Below, one piece after another: positions 25,108-33,111 of a stretch of 64,000 nt of DNA. This stretch comes from Methylocella sp. (GTDB lineage Bacteria > Pseudomonadota > Alphaproteobacteria > Rhizobiales > Beijerinckiaceae). Below the pieces are notes generated by a model. It made no database searches. It saw only the letters and a list, made by a program, of their open reading frames with translations, and had not been told where the DNA came from. Location of the stretch: contig JBBCGG010000001.1 in the NCBI GenBank assembly GCA_037200525.1, positions 4,084,501-4,148,500 of the forward strand, read 5' to 3'. Within the stretch, counting starts at the first letter, position 1. Every line of letters starts with the position of its first letter. The position numbers and the translations under genes are program-made.

Positions 25108-26391
25108 TCACCGGCGCCGCGCCGGGCTCTCCAGAAAAAACCGCAGCATTTCGCACGAGGCGTCGGGGCCCCCCTGCTCAGTGAATGAGCCGCCGGGGTG
25201 GCCGCCGGACCACGCGTGTCCGAGGCCGCTGATCTCCCAATGTTCCACCCGCGCCGCGCCTTTCGCGTCCCGGATGATCGTGCGCGCATAAGCGGCGCCT
25301 GCTAATTCGCCCTCCTGCTTCTCCTCGCCGGCAACGCCTTTGAGTCCTGCGCGCGCGGCGGCGACGATCTGCTCGGCGTTGGCCGGGTGCACCGTCCGAT
25401 CCGAGGCGCCGTGGAACACGATGGTGCGAACGTTTGCATCTCGAGGCGGAGACTTCGAGGTTGCGGCTGGGCTCGGCCCGCTGCGCATAGCGGCGAACGC
25501 CGACACCACATCATTCGCCGCGCCGTGGGGCAATCCTGAATGGATGCCGGCGGCGGCGAACAAATCGGGATAAGTAGCGGCCATGGTCGCGGCCATCGCC
25601 CCACCGGCCGAAAGGCCCGCGACATAGACGCGATCGGCGTCGATGCGAAACTCCGCCATGATCTCGCGGGTGATCCCCGCGATGATGCTCGGCTCGCCGC
25701 TATCCCGCATTTGATCCTTTTGATTGAACCAGTTCCAGCAGCCCATCTGATTGGCGCTGCTGGTTTGTTTGGGATAGGCGACGATGAAGCCATGTTCGTT
25801 CGCAAGCTGGTTCATTCCAGTTCCAACCGCGAAGTCATCCGGGTCCTGCTTGCAGCCATGCAACATGACGACGAGGGGCAGCTTGCGACGGTCCGTCTTG
25901 CTTGGAACGTAGAGCTTATAATCGCGCGAACCCGCCTCGCAGGTGAAGGAGCGGGTTAGAAAGCGAGCCTCATCCTGAGTCGGAGCCTCCGGCGCGGCAG
26001 GCGCTGGCCTCGGGTCAAACCCAAAGCTAGGCATGCCGCCGTGGCGCAGCAGCTCCAGAACCTCTCCCATGGGCCTAACCGCGCGAACTGACTTAAAGAC
26101 GGCATCGCGCGAAAACAGACCATCATCGGCAAGGCTGGCTGCTTCCCATGGCGCGCCGAATTTCGCCGACGCTTTCGCATCGCTTTTCAGTTCAAGCGCC
26201 GGCGCCTTTTTCGACGATGATTCTTTCGGCGCATGGGCGCGCTTCTCCAGCGCGCCACCTTCAACGCGATCTTCTTCGCCCTGACTCTTTCCGCCTAGCG
26301 CGTCCTGGATGATCCGCGTCGCTTCCATGAGATTCTCCCGCGATGTCAATTGCGCGGCCCTTCGCATGGCGGCGTTGAAGATAGTGTTCAT
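25108..26391 (-). CDS. PHB depolymerase family esterase (LpqC-like)
   Basis: A 427-residue alpha/beta hydrolase of the polyhydroxybutyrate depolymerase/esterase family. The start MNTIFNAAMRRAAQLTS and helical N-terminal region are followed by the catalytic domain with LPLVVMLHGCKQDPDDFA and the lipase box GLSAGG (Ser261). The likely Asp is in HGASDRTVHP and the His in GLGHAWSGG. No clear signal peptide is seen, so an intracellular esterase is possible. It lies 85 bases downstream of a ribbon-helix-helix gene on the same strand. Confidence 0.9.
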   Translation of the reverse strand: MNTIFNAAMRRAAQLTSRENLMEATRIIQDALGGKSQGEEDRVEGGALEKRAHAPKESSSKKAPALELKSDAKASAKFGAPWEAASLADDGLFSRDAVFKSVRAVRPMGEVLELLRHGGMPSFGFDPRPAPAAPEAPTQDEARFLTRSFTCEAGSRDYKLYVPSKTDRRKLPLVVMLHGCKQDPDDFAVGTGMNQLANEHGFIVAYPKQTSSANQMGCWNWFNQKDQMRDSGEPSIIAGITREIMAEFRIDADRVYVAGLSAGGAMAATMAATYPDLFAAAGIHSGLPHGAANDVVSAFAAMRSGPSPAATSKSPPRDANVRTIVFHGASDRTVHPANAEQIVAAARAGLKGVAGEEKQEGELAGAAYARTIIRDAKGAARVEHWEISGLGHAWSGGHPGGSFTEQGGPDASCEMLRFFLESPARRR

Positions 26392-26476
26392 CCTTGAGTC
26401 CTTTGTTCGAGGCGCAGCCCGGATATCGCCACGCGAAGCAATCCCGCATGAAAAAACTGTGCGAAACTGAATGTGA

Positions 26477-26896
26477 TTAGCGGATGCGGTCGCCTAGCGC
26501 GGTTTTCACCGCTCTGCTGGCCTGCAGAGCGCCCATGATGGTTATCGCCTCGATTGTCTCGCGGGCGAGTTCGGGCGGAACGTCTTCGGCGATGATCGCC
26601 AGTCCCACTACCTGAATGCGCAGCATCTCTCCGGCGGCCTTCACCGCATCGAGATCTGCGCGACTATAGTGACGAAGCCCTATCTCCAGCGTCTGCCGGA
26701 TGATGGTCTGTTTGACCGCATCGGCGTGGATGGCGAGCTGATTGCGAATCGCCGTTCTGATCAAGTCAGTGCGATTGGAATAGAATCCCTCGCGCACGAG
26801 AAGGTCAATATGGCCAAGGTCAACGTAGCCGACGTTTATGGTGATCTTCTCGCTCTCGTTTATCCTGTCCCGCAGGTGATAAATTTCGGCGCTCAT
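26477..26896 (-). CDS. Ribbon-helix-helix (CopG-family) transcriptional regulator
   Basis: A 139-residue protein with N-terminal RHH fold: a short strand (KITINVGYVD) and two helices (LGHIDLLVREGFYSNRTDLIRTA, in pieces) at about residues 17-50. The C-terminal half is a helical domain of unknown ligand. The start is the ATG at 26896 (MSAEIYHLRDR) with AGAAAGG upstream; the open frame goes on to 26950 but overlaps the operator repeats. A palindrome sits directly upstream, so autoregulation is likely. It may also control the esterase gene downstream. Confidence 0.8.
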   Translation of the reverse strand: MSAEIYHLRDRINESEKITINVGYVDLGHIDLLVREGFYSNRTDLIRTAIRNQLAIHADAVKQTIIRQTLEIGLRHYSRADLDAVKAAGEMLRIQVVGLAIIAEDVPPELARETIEAITIMGALQASRAVKTALGDRIR

Positions 26897-26905
26897 GACC
26901 TTTCT

Positions 26906-26932
26906 CCATCCACATGGATGGTATATGGATGG
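26906..26932. promoter_or_regulatory. Inverted and direct repeats upstream of the RHH gene
   Basis: CCATCC (26906-26911) and GGATGG (26916-26921) are a perfect 6-bp inverted repeat with a 4-base spacer. A second GGATGG follows at 26927-26932, 11 bases further on. The array covers the region 10-36 bases before the start codon. This is the usual layout for RHH operators, inferred from arrangement and not from a known motif. Confidence 0.55.
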
Positions 26933-26941
26933 CGCATGGAT

Positions 26942-27309
26942 TGTTCGCAAGTGCGAAAGGCCCGTTTGCGGCGCAAAATCGCCCTTGCGATGATCACAAA
27001 AAGCGGAGCAGAAGAGGTGGCATCTAAGATTTGTGATGCCCGGAGGGCACCGATGGAATATGCTAAAGCAGGCATCGGGGCCGAGCTGGAGCTATTTGCT
27101 TCAGAACTCCTTGTATAACGCTCAAGCCGGACAATCGGGCTAGGTCAAGCTGACGCAGGGATCTTTTGCCACGCCCGTCGATCCGGTTTGTGAGCGATGC
27201 CTCTTCCATGCGGGTCTTAGCCCGGAAACTGGATGAACTGATTCAAAACGCCCTATGATCGGGCGATATTGTGCCGGCGGCGAGCGAGCCTCCTTGAAGG
27301 AGAATTGAG
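26942..27309. other. Gap between the RHH gene and the 39-residue protein
   Basis: About 370 bases with no gene I can support. A short reading frame at 26991-27118 (MITKSGAEEVASK...) has no clear ribosome-binding site and is not claimed. Promoter elements for the 39-residue gene are presumably here but none stands out. Confidence 0.5.
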
Positions 27310-27429
27310 ATGGCAAAAGGTCAACTTCGCAGCAATCGAGAAGCCAAAAAGCCCAAAAAAGAGAAGCCGAAGGACGTCGCGGCGACGCCGACGCTCTTGA
27401 AGGGCGGCTCGGCCGACAAGAAAAAATAG
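27310..27429 (+). CDS. Small basic protein, 39 residues, unknown function
   Basis: A Lys-rich peptide (MAKGQLRSNREAKKPKKEK at the start) with a strong AAGGAG ribosome-binding site at 27296-27301, 8 bases before the ATG. It ends with TLLKGGSADKKK. Similar short proteins with the same N-terminus occur in many Hyphomicrobiales as far as I recall, so it is likely a real gene, with no known function. It has no signal peptide or membrane segment and stands alone. Confidence 0.75.
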   Translation: MAKGQLRSNREAKKPKKEKPKDVAATPTLLKGGSADKKK

Positions 27430-27653
27430 CGCAGGGCGGCGGCGCCGTCCGGGAGGCTGATCGCCAACGGCGACCGACTCAGTCTGGAGCCGTGGTCAGC
27501 GCATAAGCATTCAGAGTCGGCGAGCCCGGCTTTGAAATTGTGTTGGAGCGCGAAGATAGGCGACACCCCAAAGCAGTCAGCCTTGGGGTCTAAAATGGCG
27601 GATTTGGCGACGTCGGCGTCGGAAACGCACGATCGATTAGATTTGCAACGATC

Positions 27654-28025
27654 ATGGTCTATAGTGTCGCTCCAGCCTGGAGCCGCTTCGTGATTTGTTT
27701 TCGCCCAAACCTCTGCGCCGCCATTTGTCTCGTCGCCCTCGCGCTGTCTTTGCAGGGCTGCGGACGGCGCGGGCCGCTCGAACCGCCCCCTGGCGCCACC
27801 CCGATAAACGCGCCGCTGAGCGGGACCCCAGACCAAAATGACGCTCCGCGAAGCGCCGCCGAAGTGCCGGGCTTCGTCCCGCAGACCTCCGGCGGCAGCG
27901 TGGGCGCCAATACGCCGGCGACCCAGGCGCCCAATGTTCCGGCTCCGGCAGCCCCCCCGGCGTCGGCGGCGCCGCAGCAGTCAAAGGCTCCGCCCCGGCC
28001 CTCCCCGCTTGATCCCTTGCTCTGA
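27654..28025 (+). CDS. lptM: LPS translocon maturation chaperone LptM-like lipoprotein
   Basis: A small lipoprotein of 123 residues. A hydrophobic N-terminal stretch ends in lipobox LQGC (Cys36). The motif GCGRRGPLEPP, shared by LptM-family lipoproteins (and by the small lipoproteins next to lysA in Rhizobiales), follows. The rest is Pro/Ala rich and disordered. It sits 13 bases before lysA. The start could be a later Met-free site, but the first ATG at 27654 is the only ATG in frame before the lipobox. Confidence 0.8.
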   Translation: MVYSVAPAWSRFVICFRPNLCAAICLVALALSLQGCGRRGPLEPPPGATPINAPLSGTPDQNDAPRSAAEVPGFVPQTSGGSVGANTPATQAPNVPAPAAPPASAAPQQSKAPPRPSPLDPLL

Positions 28026-28038
28026 CCCTTTCCGGCCC

Positions 28039-29310
28039 ATGCACCATTTTGTGATGAAGAACGGCGTCATGCACGCCGAAGATGTCGACCTTTCCCGCCT
28101 CGCAGCCGAGGTCGGAACCCCATTCTACTGCTATTCCAGCGCCACCTTGACCCGCCATTACCAAGTGTTCAAGGCGGCGTTCGGCGATCTCGACAATCTC
28201 GTTTGCTACGCCGTGAAAGCCAATTCGAACCAGGCCGTTCTCACGACCCTGGCGCGGCTTGACGCGGGCATGGATGTCGTATCCGGAGGCGAATTGCGGC
28301 GCGCGCTCGCAGCCGGGGCCTCCGCAGACAAAATCACCTTTTCCGGCATAGGCAAGACCGAAGCCGAGATGGCCTTTGCGCTGGATGCCGGCATTCTTTG
28401 CTTCAACGTCGAATCGGAGCCGGAACTGCATGCCTTGTCGGCGCTGGCCAGTGCCAAAGGCCGCTTGGCGCCGATCGCGCTTCGGATCAATCCCGACGTC
28501 GACGCCAAAACCCATGCGAAAATCTCGACCGGCAAGGCCGAGAACAAGTTCGGCATTCCAATCAGCCACGCCCGCGCGGCGTTTGCGGAAGCCGCTCGCC
28601 TGCCGGGACTCAAAGTCACTGGCGTCGACATTCATATTGGCTCGCAGATCACCGATCTCGCCCCATTTGACCGCGCCTTCGAACTCACCGCCGATTTCGT
28701 GCGGGCGTTGCGCGCGGACGGACACGACATCGACCATCTCGATGCGGGCGGCGGCCTTGGCATTCCCTACCGCGAAACGGAAGATCCGGACAGCTATCAC
28801 CCCGACCGCTATGCCAAAATCGTCAGGGCCCGGCTTGGCAACCTGGGCTGCCGGCTGATTTTCGAGCCGGGCCGGCTCATCGTCGGCAACGCCGGGATTC
28901 TGGTGACGCGCGTAATTTACGTGAAGCGGGGCGAGGCCAAAACTTTCGTGATCGTCGACGCCGCCATGAACGATTTGATACGGCCGACGCTTTACGACGC
29001 CCATCACGACATCAAATTTATCCAAACGCCGCCGCCGCAGGCGCCGCAAATCACCGCCGATATCGTTGGGCCGGTGTGCGAAACCGGCGATTATCTGGCG
29101 CTGGCCCGACAAATGGCCGAGCCTCGGCCCGGCGATCTTCTGGCGGTGATGTCGGCTGGCGCCTATGGCGCGGTGCAGGCCGGCACGTATAATTCGAGGT
29201 TGCTCGCCCCCGAAATTCTCGTCCGGGGCCCGGAATACGCGGTCGTGCGCCCGCGCAAAACCTACGAGGATTTGATCGGCCTCGACGCAATTCCGGCTTG
29301 GTTGCGCTAG
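28039..29310 (+). CDS. lysA: Diaminopimelate decarboxylase
   Basis: Converts meso-diaminopimelate to lysine, PLP-dependent. At 423 residues it is complete. The PLP lysine is in CYAVKANSN, followed by HIGSQI, the glycine-rich GGGLGIPY and the CETGDYLA motif of the C-terminal sheet domain. The start MHHFVMKNGVMHAEDVDL at 28039 matches the family; the open frame extends upstream to 27838 only by overlapping lptM. It is part of the conserved lptM-lysA-TIGR02302 block. Confidence 0.97.
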   Translation: MHHFVMKNGVMHAEDVDLSRLAAEVGTPFYCYSSATLTRHYQVFKAAFGDLDNLVCYAVKANSNQAVLTTLARLDAGMDVVSGGELRRALAAGASADKITFSGIGKTEAEMAFALDAGILCFNVESEPELHALSALASAKGRLAPIALRINPDVDAKTHAKISTGKAENKFGIPISHARAAFAEAARLPGLKVTGVDIHIGSQITDLAPFDRAFELTADFVRALRADGHDIDHLDAGGGLGIPYRETEDPDSYHPDRYAKIVRARLGNLGCRLIFEPGRLIVGNAGILVTRVIYVKRGEAKTFVIVDAAMNDLIRPTLYDAHHDIKFIQTPPPQAPQITADIVGPVCETGDYLALARQMAEPRPGDLLAVMSAGAYGAVQAGTYNSRLLAPEILVRGPEYAVVRPRKTYEDLIGLDAIPAWLR

Positions 29311-29367
29311 ATATTCTCGCCCGCGCTACTGGCGAGCCGGCGACATCGTGCTAGATTTCTCTAGGGG

Positions 29368-32100
29368 ATGCGTCGGATCATGCCGATCGCGCTTCCGGAG
29401 ATCGGTTTGCTGAGACTGGGTCGCTCCTCAACGCCTTCAGGGCAAAACTCCTCCCGCGAACCCCGCGACGCGGCGCTTCAGCCTGCGGAGACGGCCCGAA
29501 ATCCGCGCCTCGAAAGGCTTATTTCGCAGGCGCGCGCGGTCCTCTTATTCGAGCGGATGTGGCGGCTTTTGGCCCCGGCGCTGGTGGTTATCGGGTTTTT
29601 CCTTTGCGTCTCATGGACCGGGCTCTGGCTCGAAGCGCCACATTGGACGCGCATCCTTGGCGTTGGCGCTCTGGCGCTCGGCCTCATCTATAGCCTGCTG
29701 CCGCTTCGCCGCTTCTCCCTACCGACGCGCGCCGACGCTCTGGCGAGAATCGATCGCGTCTCGGGTTTGCGCCAGCGCCCGGCGGCGGTGCTCGAAGACC
29801 GGCTCGGAAACCCCGGCGACGACCCGGCGACGCGCGCCCTGTGGAACCTGCACCGGCGTCGCGCCGAACAGTCGATCGCCTTGCTCCGCGCTGGCGCCCC
29901 CTCGCCGCGCCTCGTCGACCTCGATCGCTACGCCTTCCGCGCCATCGTTCTCGTTGGACTAGTCGCGACGGCTTTCATCGCCGGTCCCGAAAAATACGCC
30001 CGCGTCGCGGCGGCTTTCGACTGGCCCTTCGCGGGGCTCGGGCGCCAAGAACAGCGGGTCGACGCCTGGATCGATCCGCCTGCCTACACGGGCCGGGCGC
30101 CGATCGTCCTCGGTCTTCATGGCGCAAACTCCGGCGCGCCGCAAAAAATCGAGGCACCGACGGGCTCGATCGTCATCATTCGCACCTCCGGGGGCAAAGC
30201 AAGCTTCGAGGCCGAAGGGGCCTTGGAAGATGCCGCCAAAGAAAAGCCGGATGGCTCCGCCGCGGCGGCGAACAAGCCGGCGGCGCCCAAAACCGACAGC
30301 GACAACGAAACGCGCCTTGTCCTGCGGGGCAACGCCAAGCTGACGGTCGGCTCTCTTGGCGCATTCGAAATCGCCGCGACCCCCGATACGCCGCCCATGA
30401 TCGCGTTGACGGACGCGCCGAAAGCCAATGCGCGCGGCACGCTCGCGCTGAGATATAAGATCACCGACGATTACGGCGCGACCAGCGCCGAAGCGACCTT
30501 CGCCAATCCGGCGACGGCCAGCGGCAGGCCGGCCAAGCGCCCTCTCGTCCATGCGCCGCACGCGCCGCTCCTGCTGCCGCCGCCGGGCGATCTTTCCGGG
30601 GAGGCCGAAACGACCATCGATCTCTCTGACCATCCCTGGGCTGGCGCACGCGTTGAGATGACATTGATCGCCCGCGATGACGGCGGCAATGCGGGCAAAA
30701 GCGAATCTTTGGTGGTGACGCTGCCGCAAAAGCCTTTCATCAAGCCGCTCGCCCGCGCGCTCGTCGAGCAAAGACGCAACCTTGTGCTTGAACCAGACAA
30801 TAAGGGGCGCGTCGCGACCGCGCTCGAAGCTCTGATGATTGCGCCGGATGCGTTCGGCGTCAGCGCCGGCGTCTACCTTGGGTTGAAGGCGGCGTCGGAA
30901 AGGCTTTCGTCCGCGGCCAAGGACAGCGATTTGGTCGAAGTCGCCGACTATCTTTGGGCGATGGCTCTTCGGATCGAAAATGGCGATCTATCTGAAACCG
31001 AACGCGATCTGCGCGCCGCCCAACAGAAATTGCGAGAAGCCTTGCAGCGCAATGCGCCGCCGGACGAAATCAAGAAGCTCAGCGACGATCTACGCGCGGT
31101 GATGGATAAATTCCTGCGCGAGTTCGCTGAAAAGCAGCAGGAAAACATGGGTCAAAGCGACCCCGGCGCAGAAAAAGGGAACAGCCGGTCGGTCAGTCCG
31201 AAAGATCTGCAAGCCATGCTCGACAAGATGCAGGACATGGCGCGCTCGGGAGACACGACCGATGCGCAAAAGATGCTCGATCAACTGCAGAATATCCTCG
31301 AAAATCTGAAAATGGCGCGGCCGCGCAAAGTCGACCCCAGGGCGCGCGAAATGGCCCACGCCATTAATGAATTGGGCCAGATGAGCCAGGAGCAGCAGGA
31401 CCTGCGCGACGAGACCCATCAGAGCGCCGACGCCGGCAAGCGCCAGCAACGCGGCCAGATGGGACAGCAAGAAGACCCGAGCCTCGGCGACTCGCCCGAC
31501 GACGAAGATCAAGATCAGGATCAAGACAGCAGAGCTGGCGACGCCAGCCCGAAAGGCCAGGACCAGGCCAACCAGGCCAATCTGCAAAAGCGCCAGCAAG
31601 CCCTCCGCGATCGCCTTGATAAGCTTCAGAAACGCCTCGACCAAGCCGGACAAGGCGAACCCGGCCTTGATGATGCAAAAAAGGCGATGGGCGAGGCGGA
31701 AAAGGCGCTGGAACAGGGATCGCGCGGCAATGATCAAGCGGTGGACGCGCAAGGACGCGCCATAGACGCGATGCGCGAGGGCGCCCAAAAGCTCGCTGAA
31801 TCCATGCAAGGCAAAGGCCAGGGCGAGCCTTCCGACCAGGAGGGAGAAGGCGAGGGGCAAGGAGAGGGCGATGGCGGTCAAGGCGCCAAAGGCCAGTTCG
31901 GCGAAGGCGGCGCCGATCCGCTTGGCCGTCCGACCGGAGGCGATCGCGGGTTCAACCCGAGCGCCCGTTACGATCCGCTGGGGGTTCCGGCGGCGCAGCG
32001 CGCTCAGCGCGTGCTCGAGGAATTGCGCCGTCGCCTTGGGGAACCCTCGCGTTCTCGCGACGAGATCGATTATCTCGAGCGTCTGCTGCGGCGCTATTAG
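29368..32100 (+). CDS. TIGR02302 family large membrane protein
   Basis: A 910-residue protein of the TIGR02302 family, found near lysA in Rhizobiales, function unknown. Three transmembrane segments lie at about residues 67-88, 96-113 and 191-206. A beta-rich middle part follows, then a long C-terminal region rich in Gln, Asp, Gly and Lys (about residues 560-880) with predicted coiled coils and low-complexity stretches. It ends in a short ordered RRRLGEPSRSRDEIDYLERLL segment. An alternative Met lies at 29380. The family assignment comes from order, length and composition. Confidence 0.85.
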   Translation: MRRIMPIALPEIGLLRLGRSSTPSGQNSSREPRDAALQPAETARNPRLERLISQARAVLLFERMWRLLAPALVVIGFFLCVSWTGLWLEAPHWTRILGVGALALGLIYSLLPLRRFSLPTRADALARIDRVSGLRQRPAAVLEDRLGNPGDDPATRALWNLHRRRAEQSIALLRAGAPSPRLVDLDRYAFRAIVLVGLVATAFIAGPEKYARVAAAFDWPFAGLGRQEQRVDAWIDPPAYTGRAPIVLGLHGANSGAPQKIEAPTGSIVIIRTSGGKASFEAEGALEDAAKEKPDGSAAAANKPAAPKTDSDNETRLVLRGNAKLTVGSLGAFEIAATPDTPPMIALTDAPKANARGTLALRYKITDDYGATSAEATFANPATASGRPAKRPLVHAPHAPLLLPPPGDLSGEAETTIDLSDHPWAGARVEMTLIARDDGGNAGKSESLVVTLPQKPFIKPLARALVEQRRNLVLEPDNKGRVATALEALMIAPDAFGVSAGVYLGLKAASERLSSAAKDSDLVEVADYLWAMALRIENGDLSETERDLRAAQQKLREALQRNAPPDEIKKLSDDLRAVMDKFLREFAEKQQENMGQSDPGAEKGNSRSVSPKDLQAMLDKMQDMARSGDTTDAQKMLDQLQNILENLKMARPRKVDPRAREMAHAINELGQMSQEQQDLRDETHQSADAGKRQQRGQMGQQEDPSLGDSPDDEDQDQDQDSRAGDASPKGQDQANQANLQKRQQALRDRLDKLQKRLDQAGQGEPGLDDAKKAMGEAEKALEQGSRGNDQAVDAQGRAIDAMREGAQKLAESMQGKGQGEPSDQEGEGEGQGEGDGGQGAKGQFGEGGADPLGRPTGGDRGFNPSARYDPLGVPAAQRAQRVLEELRRRLGEPSRSRDEIDYLERLLRRY

Positions 32101-32111
32101 AACCTGACGCT

Positions 32112-32232
32112 GAAAAGTTGCGGGTTTTCGGATAGCATCATGAGGCGAGACGAAAAGACAATCGCCTCATCGATTCGATTTGGAGCGGGGATGCGTTAGC
32201 TTCCGATCCAATCCGAAAAGCCTGCAATTTTC
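32112..32232. repeat. Nested inverted repeats after the TIGR02302 gene
   Basis: An outer pair of arms (32112-32133 and 32211-32232, 22 bases each, about 19 matching positions when one-base gaps are allowed) encloses a perfect 9-bp inner pair (ATGAGGCGA at 32140-32148, TCGCCTCAT at 32162-32170). It may be a terminator for the gene upstream or a miniature repeat element. No T-run follows. Confidence 0.55.
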
Positions 32233-32279
32233 CAAATGACGCTTCAGCCTTTCCCAACTCGATCCAGGGAAGCTTCGAC

Positions 32280-32468
32280 ATGCACGCCTTAGGCAATCTT
32301 CTCGTCGCCGTCGCCATAGGCGCGGTCTTCGTCGTCCTCCTCATGGGTTTCGTCAATATGATGCGCGGGGGCAGCCCCAATGTGTCGCAGAAACTCATGC
32401 GCTGGCGCGTTGGTTTGCAGTTCGTCGCCATCATCGTCATCATCGGCGTTCTATGGTTTCGCAGTTGA
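32280..32468 (+). CDS. Twin-transmembrane (HIG1-like) small protein
   Basis: A 62-residue membrane protein with two hydrophobic helices (ALGNLLVAVAIGAVFVVLLMGF split here, then GLQFVAIIVIIGVLWF) joined by a short loop with SQKLMRWRVGLQ. The RWRV-x-LQ motif is characteristic of HIG1-domain proteins, which associate with respiratory complexes. It lies 55 bases before the cobalamin adenosyltransferase gene. Confidence 0.82.
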   Translation: MHALGNLLVAVAIGAVFVVLLMGFVNMMRGGSPNVSQKLMRWRVGLQFVAIIVIIGVLWFRS

Positions 32469-32523
32469 CTAATGCGGCAGAGTGTCACATGTGAATGCGC
32501 AGCATAAGCTTGATGGGAAAACC

Positions 32524-33111
32524 ATGGTCGTTTTGAACCGCATTTACACTCGCACCGGAGACGCAGGCTTAACCGCGCTCGGAACCGGCGAGCGCCGCCC
32601 AAAGAACGATCTTCGCATAGAAGCCTACGGCAGCATCGACGAAGCCAATTGCGCCATCGGTCTCGCGCGCGTTTCGACCTCGACCGATCCGCAGTGCGCG
32701 AGGGTCGACGCCATGCTGCTTTGCATCCAAAACGATCTGTTCGATCTCGGCGCCGACCTTTGCATGCCGGAAACAGGGCAAAAGCGAGATTACGAGGCGC
32801 TGCGCATCGTCCAGGCGCAAGTCGATCGGCTCGAACGCAAGATCGATGAATTGAATGCGGAGCTTACCCCTTTGCTGTCTTTCGTGCTGCCCGGCGGATC
32901 GCCGGCGGCCGCCGCCCTGCATCTCGCCCGCACGATCACCCGCCGGGCTGAGCGGCGCCTTGTCTCCCTGAGCCGCACCCCAGGGGAAGGAATCGGCGAA
33001 CCGGCGCTCAAATATGTCAACCGCCTATCCGATTTCCTGTTCGTCGCGGCGCGCTATGTGAATCGCAAAGGCGAAGGCGATATTCTATGGGTGCCCGGCC
33101 AAAATCGGTGA
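32524..33111 (+). CDS. Cob(I)alamin adenosyltransferase, PduO/MMAB type
   Basis: Transfers the adenosyl group of ATP to cob(I)alamin, giving adenosylcobalamin. The 195-residue protein begins MVVLNRIYTRTGDAGLTALGTGER, the family N-terminus with the ATP-binding TRTGD-x-G motif. Later motifs include FVLPGGS and the RRAERRLV helix. The ATG at 32524 is preferred; a GTG at 32482 would add 14 residues of uncertain origin. The twin-TM gene is immediately upstream, as in other alphaproteobacteria. Confidence 0.92.
   Translation: MVVLNRIYTRTGDAGLTALGTGERRPKNDLRIEAYGSIDEANCAIGLARVSTSTDPQCARVDAMLLCIQNDLFDLGADLCMPETGQKRDYEALRIVQAQVDRLERKIDELNAELTPLLSFVLPGGSPAAAALHLARTITRRAERRLVSLSRTPGEGIGEPALKYVNRLSDFLFVAARYVNRKGEGDILWVPGQNR

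Noticed and set aside
26991-27118. Short frame MITKSGAEEVASK... that I considered as a phasin-like remnant near the PHB esterase
   Set aside because: No clear ribosome-binding site, no phasin motif, and only 42 residues.
27652-29112. 486-residue minus-strand open frame
   Set aside because: It is the antisense of lptM and lysA, whose identities are firm; composition is typical of a GC-rich shadow.
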